DNA of 64,000 bases from assembly GCA_905183005.1 (NCBI GenBank), contig CAJJDO010000151.1, forward strand, positions 130,978-194,977, written 5' to 3'. The position numbers and the translations under genes are program-made. This document shows, in pieces, positions 1 through 11,703 of the stretch. The DNA is from Paramecium pentaurelia. Its lineage: Eukaryota > Ciliophora > Oligohymenophorea > Peniculida > Parameciidae. Numbering within the stretch: position 1 is the first letter of the stretch; every line of letters starts with the position of its first letter. The notes beneath the pieces were generated by a model. It did no database searches, was not told the DNA's origin, and saw nothing but the letters and a program-made list of their open reading frames with translations.

Positions 1-434
1 TGAAAAAGAAATTCTTAGTAGAATTGTTTAAATCTTCTAGAATCTGATGAACGATAAGAAATTATACATTTAATAAGTACATACTTATATAATAAGATCT
101 CCAAAGACTTTTGGGCCGAACTAACAAATATTTAATTTTCGAGTGCATAAATGACAATAGAATAAAACTAGATTATGGACGAAAGAGAACAATAAGAATA
201 TGCAAATTTAAAAGTATAAAAAAATAATATTAGATGATTAAATAGTAATTGTTACTTAATCCTAAAAATATTAAAAATGAAGTCAGCAAATCCAGAAATC
301 AAACTCCGACATAAAGATTACCACCATTAAATAAAAGATAAAATAATTTCTTGTAAGTTCCTAAAGGCCCTTAACCAAGAAAAACATCTGCTCAAAGAGT
401 TATTTAATCAAAGTCTCCACAACCCTTTAAATGA
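1..434 (+). CDS. 3' end of a hypothetical protein (5' partial)
   Basis: The reading enters at the window edge and ends at TGA 432-434. Two introns fit: 18-40 (23 nt, GTAG..CTAG) and 214-233 (20 nt). The exons then join in one TGA-free frame of about 129 codons. The visible tail is hydrophilic and rich in Gln, Lys and Asn, ending in a basic Pro/Ser-rich stretch (..RKTSAQRVIQSKSPQPFK). No domain was recognised and the N-terminus lies outside the window. The next gene starts only 18 bases downstream on the same strand. Function unknown. Confidence 0.6.
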
Positions 435-452
435 TTTATTATATATTTTAAA

Positions 453-1294
453 ATGTTCACATTTAGAACAATTTACAAATTTACAAACAAAACAGTTGAT
501 ACAGAGGCTCTGTTAAAGAAACTCTAGACAAAATCTTTAATCACTTTAACAAGAGACAATTATTAATTGAATATGGGTCTAATGATCCAAAGAGATATAA
601 TATTTCTTCATTATACAGAGGAGGAAATGAAACTTAGAAAATTCAGATATTAATTAGGTAATCATTAAGGATACATGCTTAATAGAAAAAAGAAACAATT
701 ATATTGCAAAATTGCCAAAAGAATTGCATGAGTACACTCATTTTACGGGGGATTAGAATGTTTTTGGAGACGATACACCAACCCATGTAAGATTAGTTGG
801 GGATGTCCGTACAGTATTTTTAGAAAATAGCAAATTCTTTAAACATTGTGGTATAAATGCAATTTAATTCTTAGATCCAAATGAAAAAAATAATAAGTTG
901 ATTTAATACAATTCTTTGCACACAGTATACTTATTGGTTAAATAAAATGGTATATGGGGTTTTCCAAATATCAACATTGAAGAAAAAGAAACTTTTTAGG
1001 AAACATAAACAAAATTATTCGAAAAGATGACATAAAATTCATGGCAAGTATTAATATATTATCATTTAGGTATACTACTTTAATAGAGACCCAAGATTAG
1101 TGACTGTTGATCCTAATCCTGATGAAAATGCAAAAATCAAAGGAATTAAAACAATCTATTTTTAAGCCAAACACTAATAAGGAAAAGTTTAGATTTTTGG
1201 ATATGATGATTGGGCTTGGGTTTCTAGACTGGAAATGAATAAATATCTAACAGAGAATGCTTATAACTAAGTTATCCATGCTTTAGATTTGTGA
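453..1294 (+). CDS. mitochondrial large ribosomal subunit protein mL46 (MRPL46-like)
   Basis: This 263-aa protein should be part of the mitochondrial large ribosomal subunit. What is seen: introns 658-685 (28 nt) and 1048-1069 (22 nt). Near residue 60 there is a motif EEEMKLRKFRYQLEK, typical of the conserved N-terminal part of mL46. A Nudix-like core follows (..LLVKQNGIWGFPN.., KETFQETQTKLFEKM). The C-terminus is GYDDWAWVSRLEMNKYL..QVIHALDL, matching the family's final W-V-T/S-R-x-E-L..YL pattern. The start was chosen at the ATG giving MFTFRTIYKF, a plausible mitochondrial presequence. Length is close to that of family members. Identity rests on remembered family motifs, not a search. Confidence 0.75.
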
Positions 1295-1368
1295 GTTTAT
1301 ATTTTAAAGTATATTAAGAGAATTTTATATTTTCTGTTTTAAATAAAGTAATTAAAACATAATATTAA

Positions 1369-1990
1369 TCAAATTTTAAACTTAGGTTTCAAAGACTTTT
1401 TTTTTGGAAATATTTCTCTATTCTCTTTATCACAACTAGGTTCTTGTAAAGAATAGCTTATATTTCTTAATGGTTATTTTGTAATCAATTCAATTGAATA
1501 ATTATGCCTTTTCTTTAAAGGAGAATTTGATAAAAAGTCTTCATTTATATTATTTGAGATTTATTTCAGCTTATTTTTCAGATCCTAATTTGTAGAACTT
1601 AATTTATGAATTGAAACTTAATTTTCTTAATGAACTAATTTTAATGCTTAAATTTCTTATGTATAACCATCTAATTTTTTTGCTAAAAACCTTTCAAATT
1701 AAAATAATTGCTTATTTATATTGCTCATCATCTAATTATAATCTATTTTCAAATTTATTTCTCTAATTACCCATGCACAAAGCTATTTATACTCTATTAT
1801 AACACTTTCAATGAAATTAGTGTTTGTGCATGATTTTTTTGATAAACAATTTTATTAAGAACCTCCACTAAAATGAAAATAAAACTAATTACTTGTAAGG
1901 CACTCTTAATGGAGTTATTGATTATTCTGATTTACAGGAGGCTCTATAATTATGAGAAATGTTTGAAATTGTGCTCATCATTGTCTTCAT
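1369..1990 (-). CDS. hypothetical coiled-coil protein
   Basis: This is 198 aa with one intron at 1868-1892 (25 nt, GTAATTAG..TTTTAG on the minus strand). After a short Ser/Thr-rich N-terminus there is a long Gln/Asn/Lys-rich region with heptad-like leucines (residues about 75-140: QLFQFERFLAKKLDGY.., KLSSTNQDLKNKLKQI). It ends in a basic tail (EIFPKKKSLKPKFKI) before TGA. It converges with the mL46 gene, 74 bases from its stop. No catalytic or binding motif was recognised, so function is unknown. Confidence 0.55.
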
Positions 1991-2195
1991 ATTATTCGTT
2001 AAAATAATAATCAAATTATATATTATACTAAACTTGCAATTATCAATAATTCTCAATATTAATTATAAATTATAAACAATATTTATTTATATGTAAAACT
2101 TCAATTTTTTCATTTTTCATGATTCATGAAATTATATTTCCGATAATTTAAGCAAAACAACATTAGTTTTTTGGAATTTTTCATTAATATATAAT

Positions 2196-3890
2196 ATGAT
2201 GATCAAGAAAAAAACTTCCAAAAACAATTTTAGGAGATTTAGATCAAAATTTTGTGAATTCTATTTTAAATTCAACAAATACTCCATCAAATAACAAATA
2301 ACGTTTTAAATAATAAAGCTTTTAAAATTAGGAATGCAATTTACGATTGACAACCCAGATACTTTAAATTCATATTATTATTTAAGAGGATTCAATAGCT
2401 TTATGCCGAAATAAAAAAACATATATCTCAAAGAAATAATTTTAGAAAAAGCCTTATGCCAATGTTAACCTAATGCGTAATATTAAATCTTTTAAAAAAA
2501 TAATCTAATTATGGAATAATTAGAGCTAAATTAAGGATAATAAAAAAAAAAATAAGAAAAAATGTTCCTTTTATGTTAATTATATGATAAAAACATAAAA
2601 TCTTCTAAGAATTCAACAGGTATATGTAAAGTAAGACAAAGACTGAAAGGAGTTATGTCAACACATAGAATTTTTTTAGACTAGCAGTTAAACGATGATC
2701 CACTTAAATTAATTGAAGACAATAAAATCTTAGATATCATATGAAGGATTCAAAAAAATCAAAATGAACTAATTTCCATTAAAAAAAATAGATAATAGTT
2801 TTTTCAATTCTACCCGAAATGAGAACTTTGAAATTCTATTATTTAATTAAACATAAAATTACTTAATATACTCCAGTAAATACCATAAAAAAAAATAAAA
2901 TATAAATTGATTTGTTTTATTTAAATTCCCTCATTCGATATTAATTAAATTAGACAAATAAGGATTCTTATAATTCAATAAAGCTATTTCATTTGAAAGA
3001 ATATCATATTTATGGATAAAATCAACAAATTTTTCAAAAATCTTAAACAATTTTTCAATGAAAATATAATTTTAATAAACCCCTTTTATTTAGAGCAAAA
3101 CTAGTTTTACTTGGTAAAGCCTATCTAAATAAAAATTAATTTAGATTTATCTTAGAACTTAGTGATCCTTCTAAAATTAGATTGAACTAAGATTTCTGCC
3201 TAAGTTAAACAAACACTTAAGTGTAAAAATGCCAATAATTAATAAGGAGTAATAGGATTTTCTTATGTTAGAAAAGTCTGATGGGCATCTACAAAAAATA
3301 ATTCTAAATAATATATACTTAAATTAGCTCATGATTGATTTTACCAGCACATAAATTATATTAATATTTAATATTATGAGAAGAAAGAGGGTTTTATGTT
3401 TAGAAGAAGCTAATTTTTAAGAAAATCTCCAACTAATATTTAAGAAATGAGTCAAATTAATCTAAAGGGCACCTTGATGATCTCTGAATACCTAATGTTG
3501 TTTAATATATGTGTACGAATCATTATTAATAACAAAAGTAATAAATATTATTATCTTATATAATTTTTAACGAAATAACATTCATAATGAATAAAATACC
3601 AGGATAACAGCTTTAAACATAGGGTCTTAAAGTTGAAATTATTCTTATTATATTGAATTCTTAACATGCATCCTACCTTGTCAGAATCAAATTGGAAATA
3701 AATCAAGAGAAATTCTAAATAGTATTTCGAAGAAATGTTTAAAAAATTTAACGATTAAAAACAACCTTATAGAATCTGTAACGAAGATATCTAAATGCAA
3801 AAAGTGTATCATAAAAAATAAGGAACTAAAAAACCAAGATTAGAATGTTCTGCTCAAATAGAAAGTATATTTTATTAATTTTCATTATTC
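2196..3890 (+). pseudogene. decayed protein-coding gene
   Basis: A TGA-free reading of 182 codons (2196-2741, stop 2742-2744) has protein-like composition, e.g. NPDTLNSYYYLRGFNSFMPK and STHRIFLDQQLNDDPLKLIE. The same frame continues after the TGA as RIQKNQNELISIKKNRQQFF before the next TGA. Further downstream, protein-like stretches occur in shifting frames (near 2958: NSIKLFHLKEYHIYGQNQQ; near 3090: NKPLLFRAKLVLLGKAYLNK), broken by TGAs and without introns that repair them. I read this as one decayed gene rather than several real ones. The family was not recognised. Its 3' part is copied again at 3917-4876. Confidence 0.45.
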
Positions 3891-4876
3891 TATAATTTAT
3901 ATTCATTTATTATTANAAATAAGGATTCTTATAATTCAATAAAGCTATTTCATTTGAAAGAATATCATATTTATGGATAAAATCAACAAATTTTTCAAAA
4001 ATCTTAAACAATTTTTCAATGAAAATATAATTTTAATAAACCCCTTTTATTTAGAGCAAAACTAGTTTTACTTGGTAAAGCCTATCTAAATAAAAATTAA
4101 TTTAGATTTATCTTAGAACTTAGTGATCCTTCTAAAATTAGATTGAACTAAGATTTCTGCCTAAGTTAAACAAACACTTAAGTGTAAAAATGCCAATAAT
4201 TAATAAGGAGTAATAGGATTTTCTTATGTTAGAAAAGTCTGATGGGCATCTACAAAAAATAATTCTAAATAATATATACTTAAATTAGCTCATGATTGAT
4301 TTTACCAGCACATAAATTATATTAATATTTAATATTATGAGAAGAAAGAGGGTTTTATGTTTAGAAGAAGCTAATTTTTAAGAAAATCTCCAACTAATAT
4401 TTAAGAAATGAGTCAAATTAATCTAAAGGGCACCTTGATGATCTCTGAATACCTAATGTTGTTTAATATATGTGTACGAATCATTATTAATAACAAAAGT
4501 AATAAATATTATTATCTTATATAATTTTTAACGAAATAACATTCATAATGAATAAAATACCAGGATAACAGCTTTAAACATAGGGTCTTAAAGTTGAAAT
4601 TATTCTTATTATATTGAATTCTTAACATGCATCCTACCTTGTCAGAATCAAATTGGAAATAAATCAAGAGAAATTCTAAATAGTATTTCGAAGAAATGTT
4701 TAAAAAATTTAACGATTAAAAACAACCTTATAGAATCTGTAACGAAGATATCTAAATGCAAAAAGTGTATCATAAAAAATAAGGAACTAAAAAACCAAGA
4801 TTAGAATGTTCTGCTCAAATAGAAAGTATATTTTATTAATTTTCATTATTCTATAATTTATATTCATTTATTATTA
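2956..4876. repeat. exact 960-bp direct repeat separated by one N
   Basis: Bases 2956-3915 are repeated at 3917-4876 with no difference in the lines compared, and the only unknown base in the window (N, 3916) lies exactly between the copies. The copies start and stop precisely at that N. This geometry is what unmerged overlapping contig ends produce, so the duplication is probably not biological. Confidence 0.9.
3916..3916. other. single N, assembly gap
   Basis: One undetermined base marks a scaffold join. It sits between two identical 960-base segments, which suggests overlapping contigs were abutted instead of merged. Confidence 0.95.
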
Positions 4877-4884
4877 TTATAAAC

Positions 4885-5124
4885 AATTTATCAAAATAAT
4901 ATCAATTATAGTAAAATCCTAAAATATGAATTTATATTTTAAATAATTTATCAAAATTCAATCATATTTAATATTTGAATATGATATGGAAATAAACATT
5001 CAATAATTTATCATCAATATATCAGTTTTTGTAAATACATATATTATCAATTTATATTTTAAATAATTTATCGAAAATATATCAATTTTATTTAATGCAT
5101 ATGATATAAATTTATCTTTTACCT
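4885..5124. repeat. four degenerate copies of a 60-bp tandem repeat
   Basis: The octamer AATTTATC recurs at 4885, 4945, 5005 and 5065, exactly 60 bases apart. Each is preceded, in alternating copies, by TTTATATTTTAAAT (ending 4944 and 5064). The intervening sequence is degenerate but alignable (..AATATATCA..). The pattern fades after 5124. It lies in a gene-poor AT-rich stretch and encodes nothing evident. Confidence 0.75.
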
Positions 5125-6180
5125 AATTTTAACATTTTGAAACTATTTAAAAGAAGAATATGTTATCATTTTATTTTTAATAATCTATAAAAATTCAAAT
5201 ATAAGTATAAACATAAAATGATATTTTAAAATACTTTACGCAAATCACTTAGTACTTAAGAGTTCAAATCAAAAAAAATATTTATATAATTTAAAAATTA
5301 TTAATATCAAACTTTTTGTAATAAATTAAAATAATATGAATTCACATTTTTAAACCTTTTCTATAAAACTTATTTAGTATTTTTGAGATAAACTAGTTAA
5401 ATATTCTATTAAGTTTGCTATGATTGAATATTTTTAGGATAATTATGGCTATTTGCGTTTTAAGAAATTAGTTATCCACGATTTACTAAACTATATATCT
5501 TGATCTTTCTGTATTTAAGCGAGCATAATGATAGGAAAGTTTTTAATTTCATACAAGCCGGATATATAAGGATAGTGTCTTTTTACATTGGTTGGTTATT
5601 CTTTTTTTATGAATTTATATATCAGTTTACTATTATTAGAGTCAGGTATAATTTTGGTTTCATTAATATAAAGTCGATTATGTTCTTAAAGAAAACTTCC
5701 TTTCTAGTAATTTTTACTTAAATTGGAAGATTTGCGATTAACCTAATCTACTGTATAAAGAATATTTCATAATATTATTCCTCTGAAATTTCAACATTTA
5801 CATCTGAACTTTTGATTTTCTTACTTCTTGTTCTTCCCTCTACGTTTTACTGATATTTTTATTTAGTAATTTGAACTAAACTATCTATTACATAAATTCA
5901 TTTAAACTACATGTCTGAAATTATGCTAAAGTTGATAAATTATTTATAATATAATTTCATATTATTTTATTTTAACACAACTAATTTAATTTTGTTTAAT
6001 TATTGATACTTATTCATTTGCATTTTATATTTTTATTCTTCAAACCTAACTTATTTGTATCAAGTATTGAAATTCTTAATTTATATCATTTCTAAATTAA
6101 AATTAATTTAACCTTAACTTTATTTCATATATTTTAAGTGCCTAACATATTTTTAAAATAAAGCATAGAATCAGAATATT
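5125..6180. other. AT-rich stretch, no firm gene
   Basis: No supported gene was found. Between about 5440 and 5860 one plus frame stays free of TGA for roughly 140 codons and reads as hydrophobic peptide (..IRIVSFYIGWLFFFYEFIYQF..). It has no convincing start, no introns and no recognised family. It could be a chance open frame or a relic. Confidence 0.4.
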
Positions 6181-6600
6181 TAATTATGAAGAAAAAGAAG
6201 GTGATGAAATTCATTTTAAGATACAAAAATAGACATCACATATATTTTTAGATTCATTACTAGAAAAGCAAAACTTGAATTACAGAATTAAAGAGTAGTC
6301 CTTCAAATAGTTTATAATAAAACACTGGATAAAGAATTAGAATTATAAACTAATAATAATTTTAATTTGTTAAATCTAGGGTAATCATTGGATTAAAAAA
6401 AAGAATTAAAGTCATTTTGAGTGTTACATTGAGCACAATAATCGCACCCTTAAAAAAATTTAGAAGTACATTTAGGTATAGACTCATTAACATAAGATGG
6501 ATTAGGCTGGAATAAAAGACAGGTTACATAAAAGATTAGATAAAATGTATAAATTAGATGGTGCTGAGTACTAAATATTTTTGTAAGAATTTAGTATAAT
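6180..6600 (+). pseudogene. possible coding relic
   Basis: A plus frame without TGA reads protein-like sequence, beginning EEKEGDEIHFKIQ and later SHFECYIEHNNRTLKKIQKY and GIKDRLHKRLDKMYKLDG. No in-frame ATG is close upstream and no exon structure gives a clean gene. It may be a decayed gene or an unresolved one. No family was recognised. Confidence 0.25.
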
Positions 6601-6955
6601 GTATTTCTTTAAATCGATATTATATTATTATTAATACAATTCAATATTTATTTTTTGGTTAATTTGGTGGTTATTTCTTTTTAAGTTATTTATTGATTTT
6701 ACGAACTAAATGAATTTATGTTATTTAATGTATCAATTTTTTTTGTAATAAAATTATTTATATTCATTATTTTCAAAATGCTATATAATTAATTTTAAAT
6801 GGACTACACATTGTTATATATTTTATTATACTAATATAAAATTTTATCTCTGGAATTCTTTTGCACTTAAAATTGATATGCCATTTTTATAATTTTTATA
6901 CAACATAGATTTTTTAAATTAATTTAATTTATTAATAGAAATTAAAAAATTAAGG
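6600..6955. other. AT-rich spacer
   Basis: Nothing recognisable was seen. This is probably the 5' flank of the coiled-coil gene that starts at 6956. Confidence 0.5.
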
Positions 6956-7591
6956 ATGGATTCGAAAGTAACAAAAAAGGATTATAATAATGAAATGGAG
7001 CTAAAATAGTAATTAGAAATCTAAATTTCAAACTAAAATAAGATATTAGAAGAATTATAAGTACAATTAGCTTAACTTGAAAAAGAGAAGGAGGAATTAT
7101 CAAGATAGTAAAGTAAAAATGAACAGGTAATTTTAAATTAAATTCCAATTAGGATATTAATCGTTTTAAACTAGCCAAATAAGATTATTTCAATTAAGGA
7201 AAGGCCAAACTTGAAGATTTAAACAACTAATTAGAGAAAGCAAAAGCGGAATAAAGTTAGTGTAGTTAAATTGACTAAAATTTGCATTAAGAACCTACAG
7301 TAGTTAGGTTGAATATCAAATCAAAAGTATACTTTATTATTCTAATTTAATTAGCAAATTGAGGATGAAAATGGAAAGTTGAAAGTTAAGATTGAATTTG
7401 ATAATAACTATACATAAATTGAAATCCAAGAAAGGTTGTTGGAAGATAAAAAATCTGTAGAGTTGTAAGGTTATGCGATTCTAGATTTCACTTTGTTTTT
7501 CTTTAATCAAAAAATAGAATTGCAAAAGCAAGTTTAATAGAGAGAATCAATTTAGTTAGATGGACTTGAATTGATTATAATATATAAATGA
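6956..7591 (+). CDS. coiled-coil protein
   Basis: This is 193 aa in three exons with introns 7127-7152 (26 nt) and 7327-7354 (28 nt). Almost the whole chain is charged heptad sequence: ELQVQLAQLEKEKEELSRQQ near residue 35, then KLEDLNNQLEKAKAEQ, then QIEIQERLLEDKKSVELQ. This implies a long parallel coiled coil, as in cytoskeletal or basal-body proteins. The last exon has a hydrophobic patch (GYAILDFTLFFFNQK) that could instead be an unrecognised intron. No family assignment is possible. Confidence 0.55.
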
Positions 7592-7991
7592 TAAATATAT
7601 GTACAATTTAATAGTTAACTAATCAAAAAGGAAGCTAAACCTGTATATCCCTGTTTCTTAAAGCGATGTTTATGGAAAATAAATATTAAGAAATATATAT
7701 TTAATTCGAAAATGGAATCATTCATAAGCATTATATAAGTACTTTAGAGAGTATAGATACATAACAATAATAATTTAAATACAAATTCATAATTTCAATT
7801 AGTATTTGATCAAAGATTCTAAAGTAACCTATTCATATTAAAAATGATACATGAGATTCGTTCAAAAGATTCATATTATTTCAAATTTCTTCTTCACTTA
7901 ATTTTTTGCCAATATTAGGATAGATTTGAAAATCAAATAAGGAAGCAGAAGCTTAATTATCAAATTTGATAGTTAAAATTATTTATTTTAA
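7592..7991. other. spacer upstream of the NEK kinase gene
   Basis: About 400 bases of AT-rich DNA with no supported gene. It presumably holds the promoter of the kinase gene starting at 7992. Confidence 0.5.
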
Positions 7992-10634
7992 ATGAGAAAA
8001 TAAGCAGAATATGAACTTTATAAACGTCTTAAATTACTAGGAGAAGGATCATTTGGGAAGGCGTATTTGGTAGAATGCCTTTAGGATAAGTAGATTATGC
8101 TTGTAATTTTTAGGTCTTTGTGGGTCACCAAATACATGGATTTAGCTGCAATGACTCCTTAAGAGAAAGATGAAACCTTGAGAGAATCTAAAATTCTTGA
8201 ATTTTTATCTCATCCAAATATTGTGAAGTTTAGAGAAGTTTATAAAACAAAAAAAGGGAGATTGTGCATCGTTATGGAGTATGCTGATGGTATTTTTAAC
8301 ATTAATCAATAGGTGGTGATTTGTCATAAAAAATCAAAGAGGCTAAAGGCAAATAACTTCCTGAAGCTCAAATTTTAGATTGGTTTACTCAAATATGTTT
8401 GGCTATTAAACATGTTCATGATAGAAAGATTATTCATAGAGATTTAAAAGGACAAAACATATTCCTAACGAAAGAAGGTCAAGTTAAATTAGGAGATTTT
8501 GGAATTGCGAGAATTTTGAAAAAAACAGTAGAAAAAGCTAAGACAATGGTTGGGACACCTTATTATATAAGTCCTGAAATAATAGAAGGCAAACCTTATA
8601 CATTTATGACTGACATATGGTCATTAGGAGTAATATTGTATGAACTTTGTGCTTTATAACCACCCTTCAATGCTGAATCACTTCATTTTCTTGCTTTAAA
8701 TATTGTTAAAGGATAATACAAGCCTATTCCTGCAAATTACTCAAAAGAATTGAAGTAGCTTGTCTAATCGTTATTGCAAGTAGATTATCGAAGAAGACCT
8801 ACAATATAAGAAATTTTAAGTAATGATCAATTTCATATTAATAGAAATGCCAGTTATTACAAATAGAATTAAAAGCTTTTTAAGTGAAACCATTTAGAGA
8901 TAAGAATTTTCACATACTGTTTTCCATAATAAAGTTTTTGAAGTCAAAGGAAATTTAAATTAAGTTAATCTAATATTAAATGAATAACCTTGTCCACCAT
9001 AATTATTAGAAAAAAATGCCAAGAATTTATAAGAGTTTCCAGATATAGTTAAAAAACCATCTATTCAAGAATTTGATGCTGTTCGACCACCTTAATTATC
9101 TAAATAATAATAATAACCATCATCTCGGTAATCTGATCCTTAAAAAGAAACACCAAAAATAATATAATAAGAATAATAAAGATAGTAAGATTTCCAAAAA
9201 TAAATTGATGTACCTAGAAAAATAGATCCAATTACAAAAAATTCACCTTTATTGTAAAAAAAAGATATCTCTAAAGTAACTCCACCATAGAAGGAAATTA
9301 AAAAGCAATCACCATAATAATAATAATATCCTTCAAGACCCAACAGTGATTAAGAAAAATAATAAAGAAGTGAACCATGCAAATTTGATGCCTAAGATTA
9401 AAAAAAACATTCAAACAGTAGTGAATAACCAAAACATTAATAAAAAATAGATTAACCAAGGTTAAATATTAATTAAATTTTTTTTAGACCTCCTACTGCT
9501 CCAAAAGAAAAACCAAAAATTTAAGTCGCCCAATAAAGACCTTAAAGTTCAAAGCCATAAATTTAAGAATAAAAAGTAGTTTAAAAAGTGAATATTGAAA
9601 AGAAAAGGCCAATAAGTGTGGATAAATCTCCAGTTATCCAGCAATAATAATAAAAATAATTACAATTAGAATAATAGCGTCAAGAAGACAGAAATCGTTA
9701 GTTGAAATTAAAATAACAATAGGAATAATAAGAAAAAGAAAGGAAAGAAAAGAGAGAGAAAGAATTATAAATTTAATAAGAGTAATAGCTTGAAAGACAA
9801 AGATATTTTGAAAAATAATAACAGTTAGAAAAATAATAATAATTAGAAAAATAACAATAATTAGAAAAACAAAAATAATAATAATAACAATTATTAGAAA
9901 AATAAAAAGAATAAGATCGAATCAAGTAAGAAGAGAAATAAAAAAATGTTTAAAATTAATAGGTTTCTAAAATGGATATTAATAGGAATGAATAATAAAA
10001 ATAAAATTTAGAAAGATAACCATCATAAAAATCATCTCAATTAGAAGGCAAATAAAATGAATCTAAGTCTTAGTTGAAATCAAAAGCTGATTAACTATAA
10101 AAGATTGAAAAGAATGGCAAAGATTTTGCTCTAATGCTTAAAGAATTAGAAGGCTTGGTATATATTAAATTAAATTAAGATTAATAATGTTCATAATGCA
10201 ATTGATAAATTTCCAAGTTAAGGAGGAAAAGAAAATTATTTTGATTTTAGTTCTATTTAGACATTGTAATTAGAGGATAGAGAGGATGATGAAGATGAAC
10301 CAATAAATTAATTTGATAGGAAACCAAAATATATAATAAAGTAAATATCAAAGGAAGAAGAGGAATGTTTAGAAATGTTAAATAAATAAGACTCCAATTT
10401 ATCTACTCTAAAAATCAAATTAGAAAATGCTCTTGGAACAGAAAAGATGAACAAAGCAAAAAACATTTTGAAATAAACTGTAATGTTATTATTTATGAAT
10501 AGCTAGAGAAAATGGATTTAGAAACTATGGAATAATAATACGGACCTAATTATGAAAAATTATTACCATTTTTAACTTTGGAAGAAAGAAAAAAATATGC
10601 ACCCCTCTTATTTACTTATATTATAGCTGGATGA
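7992..10634 (+). CDS. NIMA-related (NEK) Ser/Thr protein kinase with long Q/E-rich tail
   Basis: A protein of 832 aa. The kinase domain spans residues about 10-265: glycine loop LLGEGSFGKAYL (~15-26), ATP lysine in VTKYMDL, HRDLKGQN catalytic loop, DFG in KLGDFGIARIL, and GTPYYISPE. The HRDLKGQN/GTPYY combination and the post-domain motif RIKSFLSETIQRQEFSHTVF are typical of NEK kinases, which act in cilia, basal bodies and mitosis. The tail holds a Pro/Gln-rich region, a long Glu/Gln coiled coil (about 500-650) and an acidic C-terminal segment. Introns: 8090-8113, 8290-8312, 8820-8844, 9461-9487, 10158-10179 and 10480-10502. The glutamine runs are mostly TAA codons. All catalytic residues are present, so it should be active. 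Confidence 0.85.
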
Positions 10635-10911
10635 TAGAATTGATTAGTTATAAAATAATATTAAATATAATAAACTTATATTATAAAAGAATTTTGGTAA
10701 ATATTTATCATTATCAGAATTTCAGGATGTTTTTTGAAAATAGCAAGGGAGAAAATAAATGAATAAACAGATATGGTCTATGTATAAAAATGGTTTTATT
10801 AATTGAGAATCAGGGAATTGTAATCTTCTTTGGCTCATTGTCTTATTTAGAGACTTGCCAATATATTCTCATCACAATCAATTTTTTAATTAAATTATTT
10901 AAAACACCAGT

Positions 10912-11655
10912 ATGACAGATTTTGCTTTGACAACATTCAGCAGTAAAGGCAAGTTGTTGCAAATTGAATATGCATTAAATGCTGTAGCAAAAGGAGATAC
11001 AGCTATAGGAATTAAGGCTAAAAATGGTGTTGTTTTGGTAGTGGAAAAGAAATAGTCATCAATTTTGATTGAAGAATCAAGTGTTCAGAAAATAGCTTTG
11101 ATGACTGATAATATTGCAGCTACATATGCTGGTTTAGGACCAGATTTTAGAGTGTTATCATAATAAGCAAGAAAATTAGTGAAGAAATATGATTTGAAAT
11201 ATCAGGAGGAGATATTTGTATAAACATTAAGTAGAGAATTAGCAGAGGTAGAAATATTAATTAAAATTAGGATGTATAAATAGCTACATAAAGAGGTGGA
11301 ATAAGACCATTTGGTGTATCCATACTTATAGCAGGATATGATGAAGAGGGTCCTCATTTGGTGTAACTCGATCCAAGTGGTGCTTATTATAGTTGGAAAG
11401 CAACAGCTATTGGTAAGTAAGCCAAGAATGCTAAGGCATTTTTAGAAAAGAGATACAATGCAGATATGGAAATTGAAGATGCTATTAATACAGCTTTATT
11501 AACATTGAAAGAAGGATTTGAAGGTATATCTATTTATATATTTCTAAGGATAAATAACACCCACAAACATTGAAGTTGGAGTGATTAGAGATGATCATGT
11601 ATTCAGAATATTACCACCATCTTAAGTAAAAGACTATTTGGAAGAATTAGAATGA
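10912..11655 (+). CDS. PSMA2: 20S proteasome subunit alpha type-2
   Basis: The 231-aa product is an alpha ring subunit of the 20S proteasome core, with a structural, non-catalytic role. It has the alpha-subunit N-terminal signature SSKGKLLQIEYALNAV, then GDTAIGIKAKNGVVL, the alpha-2 specific RGGIRPFGVSILIAGYDEEG, DPSGAYYSWKATAIGK, and C-terminal NIEVGVIRDDHVFRILPP. Length is normal for the family. Introns: 11248-11270 (23 nt) and 11524-11548 (25 nt, ending AAG). The start MTDFALTTFSS aligns with the family start. It follows the NEK gene by 277 bases of AT-rich spacer. Alpha-2 rather than another alpha subunit is inferred from the GGIRPFGVSLL block. Confidence 0.9.
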
Positions 11656-11703
11656 TAATTGATTATGAGAAATTTATGAAATATAAATTAATCCTGATAT
11701 AAT

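Noticed and set aside
1..200. Telomere or chromosome end at the window edges
   Set aside because: No C4A2/C3A3-type repeats occur at either end; the first gene is simply cut by the window.
5440..5860. Hydrophobic open frame resembling a mitochondrial membrane protein
   Set aside because: No recognisable family and no start codon. TGA-free frames of this length are expected by chance in such AT-rich DNA.
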